Shown: positions 25,489 through 34,282, numbered from the stretch's first letter. The stretch: DNA of 34,315 bases from Planctomycetaceae bacterium (GCA_002724245.1 PBOG01000042.1:48664-82978); one strand, 5' to 3'. Translations and numbers: made by a program. Notes: generated by a model from the letters alone, not told the origin.

Positions 25489-26879
25489 GTGGCAAGATCC
25501 TCGATCACACGCGCTTCACCCGGTCCCGTTAACCGCTCGTCGAGGCCGTTGTGGAAATAGGTGAGCGTTTCGTGGTCGATTCCCAACAGGTGCAGAATCG
25601 TGGCGTGCAGGTCATTGACGTGCACGGGCTTGTCTGCCGCCCGGAGGCCGATGGCGTCAGTGGCGCCGTAGAAACGACCTCCTGGAACACCACCTCCGGC
25701 GAGCCAATAACTGAAGCCCCATGGATTGTGGTCGCGACCAGTCCCTTGTTCGCTCATGGGCATACGACCGAACTCGCCCCCCCAGATAACCAGGGTGTCG
25801 TCCAGTAAACCGCGTTGCCGCAGGTCTATCAGTAGACCGGCGATGGGCAAATCCGTTTGGGAACAGAGCTGGGTATGATTCTTGAGAACGTCGTTGTGGG
25901 CATCCCAACCATTTGTGCCACCGGCATAGATTTGAACAAAACGGACACCGCTTTCAATCATTCGCCGGGCCAGGAGGCAGCGTTGGCCGAATTCCCGTGT
26001 GCGTTCATCATGGAGTCCGTACAAGGCCTGCGTTTGATGTGTCTCGCGATCGATGGCGACCAGTTCGGGTGCAGCTGACTGCATACGGAATGCGAGTTCG
26101 TAGGCAGCAATGCGGGCTGATAATTCATCGTCGCCACGGCGTTGTCCCGCGTGTCGACGATTGAGCCTCTGCAGGAGCCCAAGAATATTGCGCTGCTGGG
26201 GCCCGGAAATTTCGGCGGGAGGTTGCAAATCCAGAATGGGTGCGTCGCCCGGACGGATGGTGACCCCCTGATAGGTGGCAGGCAGGAAGCCACTTCCCCA
26301 CGCCGGAGGTCCGCCTTTGAGGCCGCCACCCGGATCGGGGAGTACGACGAAGGCTGGCATATCGGCGTTTTCAGTACCGAGCCCGTAGGCCAGCCAACTG
26401 CCTACACTCGGACGTCCCATCAGGATGCTACCGGTGTTTGTCTGATAGACGGATTGGGGGTGGTTGACGCTGTCGCCATGTAGGCTACGGATGACAAACA
26501 AGTCGTCCGCCTGCGACGCGATGTGCGGCAGAAAATCACTGATTTCGAGCCCCGATTGGCCGCGGGGTCGAAACGGTTTGAGGGGGCCGAGGAGCGGGTT
26601 CCTGGCAACGTTGCGACGGGTCATCACCGCCCCGAAGCTATCCGGCAGCGGCTGGCCGGAATAGCGGATCAAATCGGGTTTGGGGTCAAAGAGATCCATG
26701 TGCGCGGGGCCGCCGTGCATAAACAGCCAGATCACCCGTTTTGCCCGCGGTGGCATCGCCGAAGCCTGGGACGGCGTGGATGTCAGGAGCGTCGCTAAGG
26801 CCAACGCGCCGGCACCGCCACCGGCTTGACTTAGCCACTGCCTGCGATTGAGGCTGTGCGAATTGCTGGTTGCAGTCAT
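25485..26879 (-). CDS. DUF1501 protein, GRDHN subtype
   Basis: This is a 464-residue DUF1501 protein. The frame is open back to 27047, but that would run into the HEAT-repeat gene. ATG 26879 gives a normal twin-arginine signal (LNRRQWLSQAGGGAGALALA, arginines 12-13). ATG 26891 is an alternative; neither has a clear Shine-Dalgarno. Blocks are VIWLFMHGGPAHMDLFDPKP, RSLHGDSVNHPQSVYQ, GEFGRMP from 368 and GRDHN at 381-385, ending in the LGIDHETLTYFHNGLDERLTG pattern of the DUF1549-partner subtype. It overlaps the DUF1549 gene by four bases, so the two products are probably made in fixed ratio and may interact. Confidence 0.91.
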   Translation of the reverse strand: MTATSNSHSLNRRQWLSQAGGGAGALALATLLTSTPSQASAMPPRAKRVIWLFMHGGPAHMDLFDPKPDLIRYSGQPLPDSFGAVMTRRNVARNPLLGPLKPFRPRGQSGLEISDFLPHIASQADDLFVIRSLHGDSVNHPQSVYQTNTGSILMGRPSVGSWLAYGLGTENADMPAFVVLPDPGGGLKGGPPAWGSGFLPATYQGVTIRPGDAPILDLQPPAEISGPQQRNILGLLQRLNRRHAGQRRGDDELSARIAAYELAFRMQSAAPELVAIDRETHQTQALYGLHDERTREFGQRCLLARRMIESGVRFVQIYAGGTNGWDAHNDVLKNHTQLCSQTDLPIAGLLIDLRQRGLLDDTLVIWGGEFGRMPMSEQGTGRDHNPWGFSYWLAGGGVPGGRFYGATDAIGLRAADKPVHVNDLHATILHLLGIDHETLTYFHNGLDERLTGPGEARVIEDLAT

Positions 26880-26931
26880 GGAAGCGGGCATCGGAAGGTG
26901 GGACGCATCCAGCCCTGGCGAGCTGGTTATT

Positions 26932-28164
26932 TCAAGGGGACGGTGCAATCTTCGCGATTGCCGTTTGGACCGCAGTGGAGACAGCCGGGTCCGTGTGTTC
27001 GCGGTGTGTTTCCAACGCCGGCAGTGCCACTGCTGCGCCGGGTCCAAACCGTTCCAGGCAGGTTGCGGCCATTTTCAACAGACGGGGGCTGTCACTCTGT
27101 AGCAGTTTCGCCAGCGGTGCGATTGATTCGGGGCCAATCCGCCTGAACGTGCGCGGTAGCGTCGTGTCGTCCGCAGGAGGGTCGAGTGTTGTCAGGGTGG
27201 CAATTAATGCCGGTATCGCATCCTTGGCGGCGGCACCGAAGCGTCCCAGGGCACGGGCTGCGCTGAGGACTACCTCAGGACGCTCCTGGCTGAGATGGGG
27301 TATCAAGAGGGCCACCGCAGGCAAACTGTGCGGGCGTGCCTGGGTGAGGGCTGTGACCGCGGCAGCTCGTACGTTGGCTTGCGTATCGGCAACCGCGGCG
27401 ACCAGTTGCGGCAGGGGAGGAATCGTTGCCTCACCGAAAGTACCTACCGTGAGCAACGCCTGACCACGGACCGTTGCGTCGGCATCCTGGGTGGCTTTCA
27501 GCAGGGGTTCCAGCGCATCGAGCGGCGGGTTGGCCATGTGCCCCAGCGCGGCGGCGGCGCCCCGCCGGCGGGCAGGTGATTCGTGAGCCAGCGCGGCGAC
27601 CAGGGGCGCTACGTGGCCGATACGTCCCAGTGCCTCAGCAGACAACACCGCGACAGTGGCTTCCGCATCGTCGAGAAGTTCTAACAGTGCCGGCACGGCA
27701 GAGCCCGCGGGCGGTCCCATCCAGCCGAGGCTGCGGGCAGCGCCACCGCGGGCGGGTGGCTGTTCCGCTTGGAGCGTCTCGAGCAAAACAGGTAGCGCGG
27801 CAGGCCCGATTTGGCTCAAGGCGTAGCCATATCGGTAGGCGCGTTGGCCCCCATCGGACAGCCCTGCCACCAGTTTTGAAATGGCCGGTTCCGCTGACGG
27901 TCCGATGCCAGCCAAGGCACTGGCGGAGCGGCTCCAGACCTGCTGGTCCGCATCGTCCAGGGCCACCATCAGGGCAGCGACGGCGGGCGCCGCCTGCCTT
28001 CCCAATTGGTCGAGGTCGTAGGCGGCATTGCGCCGCGCTGGAAGGTCTTTGGACTGCAACGCTTCGATCAGCGCTTCGACCGAAGCGTTCTCAGCTTCGC
28101 TCCCGGTACCAGCCAGGGGTAGCCAGCAGAGCAGAACTGCTAGAGGCCAATGCATTCTATTCAT
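26932..28164 (-). CDS. Exported HEAT-repeat (PBS-lyase-like) protein
   Basis: The 410-residue protein starts at ATG 28164, preceded by GAGGG, with a Sec signal (WPLAVLLCWLPLAGTGSEA). A longer frame from a TTG at 28200 would abut the upstream stop and is less likely. The rest is about ten HEAT-type alpha-helical repeats of roughly 35-38 residues, each with a '(A/R)xxAxxALGxxG...A(V/I)PxLxxLL' pattern, for example LPARRNAAYDLDQLGRQAAP and ATVAVLSAEALGRIGHVAP. Such solenoids bind proteins and have no catalysis of their own. The location between DUF1552 and DUF1501 genes (gaps of 32 and 52 bases) suggests a scaffold for the exported complex, which is inference. Confidence 0.9.
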   Translation of the reverse strand: MNRMHWPLAVLLCWLPLAGTGSEAENASVEALIEALQSKDLPARRNAAYDLDQLGRQAAPAVAALMVALDDADQQVWSRSASALAGIGPSAEPAISKLVAGLSDGGQRAYRYGYALSQIGPAALPVLLETLQAEQPPARGGAARSLGWMGPPAGSAVPALLELLDDAEATVAVLSAEALGRIGHVAPLVAALAHESPARRRGAAAALGHMANPPLDALEPLLKATQDADATVRGQALLTVGTFGEATIPPLPQLVAAVADTQANVRAAAVTALTQARPHSLPAVALLIPHLSQERPEVVLSAARALGRFGAAAKDAIPALIATLTTLDPPADDTTLPRTFRRIGPESIAPLAKLLQSDSPRLLKMAATCLERFGPGAAVALPALETHREHTDPAVSTAVQTAIAKIAPSP

Positions 28165-28196
28165 GGCTGCCCTCACGGTCCCGTGTTGACGGGAGC

Positions 28197-29546
28197 TCAA
28201 ACCAGGTTCGACAACTGTCCCGTACTGTCGCCCAGCCGAGGGACTGGAACGCCGATGCGGTGCAACATCGACAAGAGTAGGTTCGCCATGGGGGTTTCTT
28301 GTTCGTAGCGCACATGCCGGCCCGTGCGCAGGCTGCCCCCGCCGCCACCCGCCAGCAGAATCGGGAGGTTCTCGTTGTTGTGGGCGTTGCCATCACTGAT
28401 GGCACTGCCGTAACAGATCATTGAGTGATCGAGCAAACGGCTCCCGTCTGGCTCGCGTACTGAAGCCAAACGCTCCAGAAGATAGGCGAGTTGCTGGATG
28501 TGGAAGCGGTTGATCTGCCGAATCTTGTTTTGTTTCTCGGCTTTGCCTTGATGGTGCGACAAGTCATGGTGGCCGTCGGGGACATCGATGAAGGAATACG
28601 AGCGATTACTACCTTCATTGGCCAGCATAAAGGTGCTGATACGAGTCAGATCGCATTGGAACGCCAGTACCATCATGTCACACATCAGGCGGACGTGTTC
28701 TGGATAGTTGTCAGGGATGCCCTCGGGTTTGATCAGCCCTGGCAAGTTCGTGAGACGTTCTGTGGTTTGTTGCTCCGCGCGTGCGATACGCCGTTCGATC
28801 TGGCCCACGCCCGTCAGGTATTCGTCCAGTTTACGTTGATCGGTTTTTCCCAAGAGGGACTGTAGCCCGCGGGCTTCTTCGGCCACGCTATCCAGGATGC
28901 TCTTTTTCAATAGCCGACTGCGGCTGTCCGCAACGCCCTTGTTATCACGGAAGGAAAACAATCGTTCGAAGACCGCCCGGGGATTGTTGGATTTACTCAC
29001 CGGGGTGCTGGCGGAACTCCAGGAAATGCAGGAAGAGTAGGCGCAGCTATACCCGGAGTCACAGTTACCTGATACGTGGGAACCGTCACAGCCAAGCTCG
29101 AGCGAGGGAAAGAGCGTGGCGTCGCCCACGTGGGCGGCTGCCAGCTGGTCTGCGGAAATGCCGACTTGCAGGTTGGCTCCATGAGTTTTGCGGGGTTGAC
29201 AACCCGTCAGGAAGGCGGCGCAAGCGCGGGCATGGTCTCCCGCCGCGTCGCCATTGGCGCGGCCTTTGTCGTGGGTCAGGCCGCTCAACACGAGCAGGTC
29301 ATCCTGGTGCGCTGTTAATGGATCCAGAATATAGGGGAGTGTATAGTCGTAGCCCTCGTCAGCGGGTGTCCAATCGGGCAGATGTACACCGTTGGGGACC
29401 ATCAAAAATGCCATGCGACGTGGCGGTGCGGCAGGCTGTGCCGCCCGCGCAACGTGCGGCTGCATCGCCTCCAGGGCAGGCAACGCCAGGCTGGCGCCGA
29501 TTCCGCGTAACACGGTCCGTCGAGAGAGGCGTCGTGCCGTTGTCAT
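28197..29546 (-). CDS. DUF1552 protein
   Basis: This 449-residue DUF1552 protein belongs to a family that usually sits next to DUF1592-type cytochromes in Planctomycetota and Verrucomicrobia. It starts with a strong twin-arginine signal (LSRRTVLRGIGASLALPALE), so Tat export is expected. Family blocks include FLMVPNGVHLPDWTP, LVLSGLTHDKGRANGDAAGDHARACAAF (first 20 residues LVLSGLTHDKGRANGDAAGD), LELGCDGSHVSGNCDSGYSC, FQCDLTRISTFMLANEG and DHSMICYGSAISDGNAHNNEN near the end, with DGHHDLSHH as a possible metal-binding motif. It is the second gene of the five-gene run, 114 bases after the DUF1592 gene and 32 before the HEAT gene. Its activity is unknown; a metallo-hydrolase or oxidoreductase partner is plausible. 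Confidence 0.91.
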   Translation of the reverse strand: MTTARRLSRRTVLRGIGASLALPALEAMQPHVARAAQPAAPPRRMAFLMVPNGVHLPDWTPADEGYDYTLPYILDPLTAHQDDLLVLSGLTHDKGRANGDAAGDHARACAAFLTGCQPRKTHGANLQVGISADQLAAAHVGDATLFPSLELGCDGSHVSGNCDSGYSCAYSSCISWSSASTPVSKSNNPRAVFERLFSFRDNKGVADSRSRLLKKSILDSVAEEARGLQSLLGKTDQRKLDEYLTGVGQIERRIARAEQQTTERLTNLPGLIKPEGIPDNYPEHVRLMCDMMVLAFQCDLTRISTFMLANEGSNRSYSFIDVPDGHHDLSHHQGKAEKQNKIRQINRFHIQQLAYLLERLASVREPDGSRLLDHSMICYGSAISDGNAHNNENLPILLAGGGGGSLRTGRHVRYEQETPMANLLLSMLHRIGVPVPRLGDSTGQLSNLV

Positions 29547-29660
29547 GGCTCTATTTCCAAGGAGTGAAGGATTTTCAAGGGGTGAGGGCTAGCTGAGTCT
29601 CTGGTATCGACAGCAAGTGGAACGGTTCTGTATCAAAAGGTCCGGCCGGCCGAGCCCGCC

Positions 29661-31913
29661 TCAGCGGGATTCGCGGTACTGGAACGCGTCAGTCTGTACG
29701 ACGGCCATGATTAACTGGGAAAATCGATAGTCGCCGGCGGCGAGGGTTTTCATGATCTCGTCCACCGCGCAGCGATCGTAAAACTCCAGGCCACGTCCTA
29801 ACGCATATGTTAGCATCTTTTCACTCAGGCAGCGACAGAACTGTTCACCACGGGAAGTGCGGAGCAGGTGGGCAAGTTCGTGGGGTTTGGCGAAGGCCTG
29901 CCCATCCGGCAGGGTCCCGCCGGCGTCGACGGGAAAGGCACCGTCTTTTTCGCGCCAGGCCCCGATGGCGTCGAAGTTCTCAAACCCGAATCCGATGGGA
30001 TCCATCAGTTGATGGCAGGAGGCACACAGCGGGTTGGCGCGGTGGGCTACCATCCGCTGGCGTAGCGAACCGGCTGCTTCCGCCTGCTCACCTTCGGCGA
30101 GCTCTTCGACGCCCGGCGGCGGATCCGGGGGAGGGGTACCAAGGATATTTTCTAGAATCCACTTGCCGCGTTTCACTGGAGATGTGCGTGTGGGGTTGGA
30201 GGTGAGCGTGAGAATACTGGCGTGGGTCAGGACACCTGCACGTTGGCCGGACGCCAGGGCGACGCGGCGGAAATCCTCGCCTTCCACAGCTGGCATGCCA
30301 TAGTGGCGCGCCAGGCGTCGGTTGACATAGGTAAAGTCGGCATCCAGCAAATCGAGCACATTGCGATCGCGCCGCATGACTTCCGTAAAAAACAGTTCGG
30401 TTTCCCTGATCATCGCATCCCGCAGCCCGTCGTCGAACTCTGGGAATTGCTTGCGGTCCGGTTCAATCTCGGCCAGTTTGCGGAGGTTGAGCCACTGCCC
30501 GGCAAAGTTTTTCACCATGGCCTCGGCTTTTTTGTCCTGCAGCATCCTCAAGACCTGTCCTTCAAGGACACCCGGAAGGTGGAGAACTTGCTTTTCCGCC
30601 AGGGTGAATAAGGTATCGTCTGGCGCGCTGCTCCAGAGAAAATAGGACAGGCGTGTGGCCAGTTCGAAGTGGTTTAGGCGGCGTGCCGGGTGGCCTTCGG
30701 GTGGGTCGGGTTCCACACGGTAGAGGAAGTGCGGGGAGACGAGGATGCCTTGCAGTGTGAACTGGACCGCTTCCTCGAAAGAGCTGCCGTGCTGCCGCGC
30801 CAGCTGGTAGAGTTTCAGCAGGCGTTTGTCTTCGGGTGCAGTCGTGGGGCGTCGGAAGGCCATCCTGGCGAGGCGCCGGATAAGGACCGTCGCGGCGTCG
30901 GCCGTCGCTTCGGCCTTGGTGCGTGTGGTGGCCTCCGGCAGAGGCCCACGGATCTCCACCCGGTGAACGATCAGGTTGCGGTCGGCGTTCGGCTTGTAAT
31001 AGTCGTTGAGGAAGCTGAGTCCCAGGGTGTGTTCGCCAGCTTCTGCAGGGACTGTGAGTCGGAATAGTTGCGGTGTGGTTTCGGTAGCGGAGACCGCCAA
31101 CGTTGTGATGCGAGCACCCTTGAATTCAACGCCCATTTGGACGGGCTCGTTGGCTGCCTGGTGGCCAAAGGCAAAGATCGCCAGTTCGTAGTGACCCTGG
31201 CTGGGGAAAACAACCTTGGTTGACATGGTCCCGTTACTGGTCAGCATCTGGCCCCCATGTGCGTATTTTGCGACTGGACCTGTCGTCAATTCCTCCCCAC
31301 GTAAACGTCTGACGAGCAGACGGTCGGATGCGGGGCTGGCCAGTACCTGAGGGCTGATGATGCCAGCCGCTTCAAAATACTTGTCCATCAACACCGGAGG
31401 CAGGGAGAGTACATCACCAATGTGGTCAAATCCGTACCCCACATCGTCGGCGGGGAAATGAACTGCTGGTTCGTAGTTGACGCCAAACAGGTCGCGCACG
31501 GTGTTGCGGTATTCAAACCGATTGAGGCGTCTCAGGGTGACTCGCCCCGGCCGGGCCTCCTGAACGCAATCAAGGCTGGTGGCGGTCTGCTGGATCCAGC
31601 TCGCCAGGAAGGCCCGCTCCTCGTCGGTCGGTTGGGGGGCCTCGGCCGGAGGCATGGCCTTGAGAGAGAGTTTCTGTGCGATCAGGGTGGCCAGCTGAGG
31701 CGATTTCTTGACCGCCTCGGCGTTGGCCAAGGGCTCCAGGCTAAGATCGCCCGCGGACTCACCGTTGCCGTGGCATTCGAAACAAAGTCGCTTTAGCAGT
31801 GGGGAGATCCGCTCCGTGAACGCGGTTTCGCGGGCATCCTTCGGGTCGGCGGCCGATAGTGTCACGGTCGACACGGCAGCCACAATGATGGCGCGGAAGA
31901 AGTGTGGTCGCAT
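29661..31913 (-). CDS. DUF1587-1595-1592-1588-1585 cytochrome-like protein
   Basis: The 750-residue exported protein starts at ATG 31913, giving a Sec signal (MRPHFFRAIIVAAVSTVTLS). A longer reading from 31985 would start upstream of the promoter-like site and lose the signal. The N-terminal PSCyt1 unit has CFECH at 44-48. Next come DUF1587 (RLNRFEYRNTVRDLFGVN), a CBM-like middle region, DUF1595 (QGILVSPHFLYRVEPDP), DUF1592 (RRLNHFELATRLSYFLWSSA), DUF1588 (SNPTRTSPVKRGKWILENIL) and DUF1585 at the end (YALGRGLEFYDRCAVDEIMK). A second heme-type motif, CASCH, is at 630-634, followed by QLMDPIGFGFENFDAIG. A diheme periplasmic electron carrier or oxidoreductase is the likely role. It heads the five-gene run. 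Confidence 0.91.
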   Translation of the reverse strand: MRPHFFRAIIVAAVSTVTLSAADPKDARETAFTERISPLLKRLCFECHGNGESAGDLSLEPLANAEAVKKSPQLATLIAQKLSLKAMPPAEAPQPTDEERAFLASWIQQTATSLDCVQEARPGRVTLRRLNRFEYRNTVRDLFGVNYEPAVHFPADDVGYGFDHIGDVLSLPPVLMDKYFEAAGIISPQVLASPASDRLLVRRLRGEELTTGPVAKYAHGGQMLTSNGTMSTKVVFPSQGHYELAIFAFGHQAANEPVQMGVEFKGARITTLAVSATETTPQLFRLTVPAEAGEHTLGLSFLNDYYKPNADRNLIVHRVEIRGPLPEATTRTKAEATADAATVLIRRLARMAFRRPTTAPEDKRLLKLYQLARQHGSSFEEAVQFTLQGILVSPHFLYRVEPDPPEGHPARRLNHFELATRLSYFLWSSAPDDTLFTLAEKQVLHLPGVLEGQVLRMLQDKKAEAMVKNFAGQWLNLRKLAEIEPDRKQFPEFDDGLRDAMIRETELFFTEVMRRDRNVLDLLDADFTYVNRRLARHYGMPAVEGEDFRRVALASGQRAGVLTHASILTLTSNPTRTSPVKRGKWILENILGTPPPDPPPGVEELAEGEQAEAAGSLRQRMVAHRANPLCASCHQLMDPIGFGFENFDAIGAWREKDGAFPVDAGGTLPDGQAFAKPHELAHLLRTSRGEQFCRCLSEKMLTYALGRGLEFYDRCAVDEIMKTLAAGDYRFSQLIMAVVQTDAFQYRESR

Positions 31914-31967
31914 CACAGCGGGGAGACTCCCGGGTAAAGAGGAGGTGACCAGGGCGGTGTACGGCCT

Positions 31968-31995
31968 ATTGTGCCGTACCGGCACCCTGGGTCAA
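31968..31995 (-). promoter_or_regulatory. Sigma-70-like promoter for the five-gene run
   Basis: On the minus strand TTGACC (complement of 31990-31995, 5/6) is followed after 16 bases by CACAAT (complement of 31968-31973, 4/6). Expected transcription would start near 31960, about 47 bases before ATG 31913. The remainder of the 188-base gap holds a hairpin near 32067 and nothing else recognisable. Confidence 0.45.
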
Positions 31996-32066
31996 CTCTC
32001 TTGCGTTGGAGACGCCACCGTGCGACGAGTGACTCGCAACGCCTGGCTGGGAACCCAAATGGGTGC

Positions 32067-32084
32067 TGGCTGGCGGCACAGCCA
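32067..32084 (-). terminator. Possible terminator after the SLC4 gene
   Basis: TGGCTG at 32067-32072 and CAGCCA at 32079-32084 form a 6-bp stem with a 6-base loop, 17 bases past the SLC4 stop on the minus strand. No T-run follows, so this is only a weak candidate. Confidence 0.3.
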
Positions 32085-32101
32085 CGTGTAATGTTATGAA
32101 A

Positions 32102-33724
32102 TCATGGGTGTAATTCCTGTTGCTCCACTTCGTCTTCTGATTCCTCAGCGTCCAGGATGTCCAAGTGCGCAGGGTCGAAGAAACGCGCCATCGACATGCG
32201 GAATGGGACCAGTAACGCGATTAACAGAGGAAAGAAGATGCCCAGAGCGAATCCCTGAATTTTCGCCGTTTTGAGGACCCAGAGCGAGACCAGTCCCAAT
32301 AACTGCAACGCCGTGAAAACGTGGATGGTCTTGATGGGCACGGTGCGAATGTAGTGGGTCTTTGGATAGAGCGCCGGATCGGTGACCCAGAGTCGAATGC
32401 GATCGAAGAAATCGTTGCCGCCGAGGGTGGTAAATCCCATATAGAGGAAGAGCCCAAACAATACCGCATTGGGAATAAGGGTAACCATGGGCAGGAACAG
32501 CAACGAGGCGCCGATCAACAGGTGAACGAGTAACGGTGAAACTCGATTTTCCCGCACTTCTTTGATTCGTTCACGCATCTCGCCTCCCACGTCGACGGTT
32601 TCCTGCGTCGCGAGACTCTTTACGTGGTTCAATGCGTGCACTGTGGCGGCGACCATCCAGGGCAAACCGAAGAGGGAACCAATGAGCGTGATCAAGCCGA
32701 CGACGAGCAGGTCCAGATGGAACCCCGCACCCTTGACGAGACGGTTTCCCGGGGAATTGACGAGTCTGGTGGTGATGTTCTGGTCCAAGTAAAGCAGAAT
32801 GGTTGCCATCAATGCGGGCACAACAGAGCCTGCAATGACCCACCAGGGGACGGTAAACATATCGACGAGCGTGGGCAGTTCCAGTTTGTCGGGGACAGTA
32901 GCCACCTCCAGGCTGATACCGTCAGGCGTTCCGATCTCGTAGGAGCTCCCGCCCAATTCAAGTTTGGCGTTCAACGCGCCAAACGTAACGGCGACAAAGG
33001 TCATGACGCCGATGGCAATCGAAGGCCCAAAGTCGGCAAGAAATTCACGCACCGTCGATCGCATATAGCTGCTGTTGCGAAACACTTTAAGATTGCGGGC
33101 AATCATGAAGGTTCCCATGGCCAACACGAGCGTCAAGAAAGCAGTCTCGTAGGAGATGGCTTCCTGGCCGACGGGGGGCGTTGTAAATGGGGTGACGACA
33201 CTCTTGATGGCTTCGACGATGAAGATGACCGCGACCAGTGCGGCGAAAATCTCATCGGTGAAACGCGTGAAGTATTTCATCAGGTAACTGAGATCCAACA
33301 CGGCGCAGAGGATTAACAGAATTCCGGACCATACGCCGACCCAGGCGTATGTGGGGAGGAATGGGATTTCGGTGCTTTGGCATGTTGAATAGAGCAGGCC
33401 GGTGAAGATCACGATGGGGCCGGTGCCGCCAAGAATGGTGAGTGGTTGACCGGAAAACAGGGCGAAGCAGACGCCACCAATTGCCGTCACGATCAGCATT
33501 TCAGGGGTGCCGATCTCGCCTCCGGTGGCGACGGATGTCAAGAGTCCGAATGCGATGGCGTTTGCCAGACATGCAAAGAACATAAAGAGAGATGATCCAA
33601 GAACCTTGGGGTGAAGTCCTTGGGTGAAATCGCTGACGTAATGCGGGAGGCGGCGGTGGATGTCGTCGATCAGTCCGCCACAGAAACGTCCTGTTCGCTC
33701 GAGTCCTTGATTGGTGTTGGTCAT
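32102..33724 (-). CDS. SLC4-family bicarbonate/anion transporter homologue
   Basis: This 540-residue membrane protein is homologous to the SLC4 (band 3/HCO3 transporter) membrane domain. It begins with GGLIDDIHRRLPHYVSDF, the entry to TM1 in animal anion exchangers, and lacks their large cytoplasmic N-terminal domain. About 12-14 hydrophobic segments follow, including the TM3 region SGQPLTILGGTGPIVIF at 91-107. Strong family blocks are LDQNITTRLV at 313-322, GAGFHLDLLVVGLITLIG, FGLPWMVAATVHALNH, IPNAVLFGLFLYMGFTTLGG and IKTIHVFTALQLLGL. The acidic tail has LDAEE at 524-528. The family carries bicarbonate by exchange with chloride or co-transport with sodium; which applies here is not clear. 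No carbonic anhydrase gene is beside it. It is a single gene, 188 bases from the next coding region. Confidence 0.93.
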   Translation of the reverse strand: MTNTNQGLERTGRFCGGLIDDIHRRLPHYVSDFTQGLHPKVLGSSLFMFFACLANAIAFGLLTSVATGGEIGTPEMLIVTAIGGVCFALFSGQPLTILGGTGPIVIFTGLLYSTCQSTEIPFLPTYAWVGVWSGILLILCAVLDLSYLMKYFTRFTDEIFAALVAVIFIVEAIKSVVTPFTTPPVGQEAISYETAFLTLVLAMGTFMIARNLKVFRNSSYMRSTVREFLADFGPSIAIGVMTFVAVTFGALNAKLELGGSSYEIGTPDGISLEVATVPDKLELPTLVDMFTVPWWVIAGSVVPALMATILLYLDQNITTRLVNSPGNRLVKGAGFHLDLLVVGLITLIGSLFGLPWMVAATVHALNHVKSLATQETVDVGGEMRERIKEVRENRVSPLLVHLLIGASLLFLPMVTLIPNAVLFGLFLYMGFTTLGGNDFFDRIRLWVTDPALYPKTHYIRTVPIKTIHVFTALQLLGLVSLWVLKTAKIQGFALGIFFPLLIALLVPFRMSMARFFDPAHLDILDAEESEDEVEQQELHP

Positions 33725-33952
33725 AGTTCTTCTCAGTGACGCTTCGTTGAGTGGTTTCGGCCCAGGTTATTGGGCAAACCGACAGTTAGGATGGGAGGAA
33801 ACGCACGCCCGGCACAAATCCGGTACGTTGGCTCTTTGGCAAACCGACAGGCATCAGGCAGGAACAATGCCAGCCGAGGGATGCTTCCAGACAGACGTGC
33901 TGAGTGCGTGGCGAGATGCAGGGTGCGACCAGCAACGCGGCCCGACCATGCT

Positions 33953-34282
33953 TCAGGTGAGTAGTGGCGCCAGCAACCCATTGGGAAGGCGGTGGCCCTG
34001 TCGAGCTGGTAAGCGGCCTAGCTGCCAGGGACGCGGCCGCAAGTTGCGAGACACCGAACGCCGGCCGAGCAAGCATCGTGCGCCCCTCCTCGCTCGCTGC
34101 GAATGCGACGTCGCGAAGATTGGAGCCACTTCTTCCTTTTGTTCCTCTTCAAACGGTGCATCCGTTTCGCTGGCAGTGCCGGTTGCAGGTCCAATCGGCA
34201 GCGGTGCTGTGAGGAGCGCGGCACAAAGTAACACATGCCGTAGTGTTGGGCCAAGCGAGAATGACCAGTCGGACGACGTCAC
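33953..34282 (-). CDS. Small exported hypothetical protein
   Basis: The frame encodes 109 residues from GTG 34282, preceded by AAGGA with 8-9 bases spacing. The N-terminus is a convincing Sec signal (LRHVLLCAALLTAPLPIGP, then ATGTASE), followed by an acidic stretch (FEEEQKEEVAPIFA) and an arginine-rich, low-complexity C-terminal half (SQRARRGARCLLGRRSVSRN, final GHRLPNGLLAPLLT). The signal peptide and ribosome binding site argue for a real gene. The basic tail resembles out-of-frame GC-rich translation, so a frameshift after about residue 58 or a misread end is possible. No family is recognised. The 228 bases between this stop and the SLC4 start hold nothing I can identify. Confidence 0.42.
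   Translation of the reverse strand: MTSSDWSFSLGPTLRHVLLCAALLTAPLPIGPATGTASETDAPFEEEQKEEVAPIFATSHSQRARRGARCLLGRRSVSRNLRPRPWQLGRLPARQGHRLPNGLLAPLLT

Noticed and set aside
33733-34076. Overlapping minus-strand frames of 82 and 96 codons near the right edge
   Set aside because: They have no ribosome site, signal or family pattern, and they overlap the better supported frame from GTG 34282.
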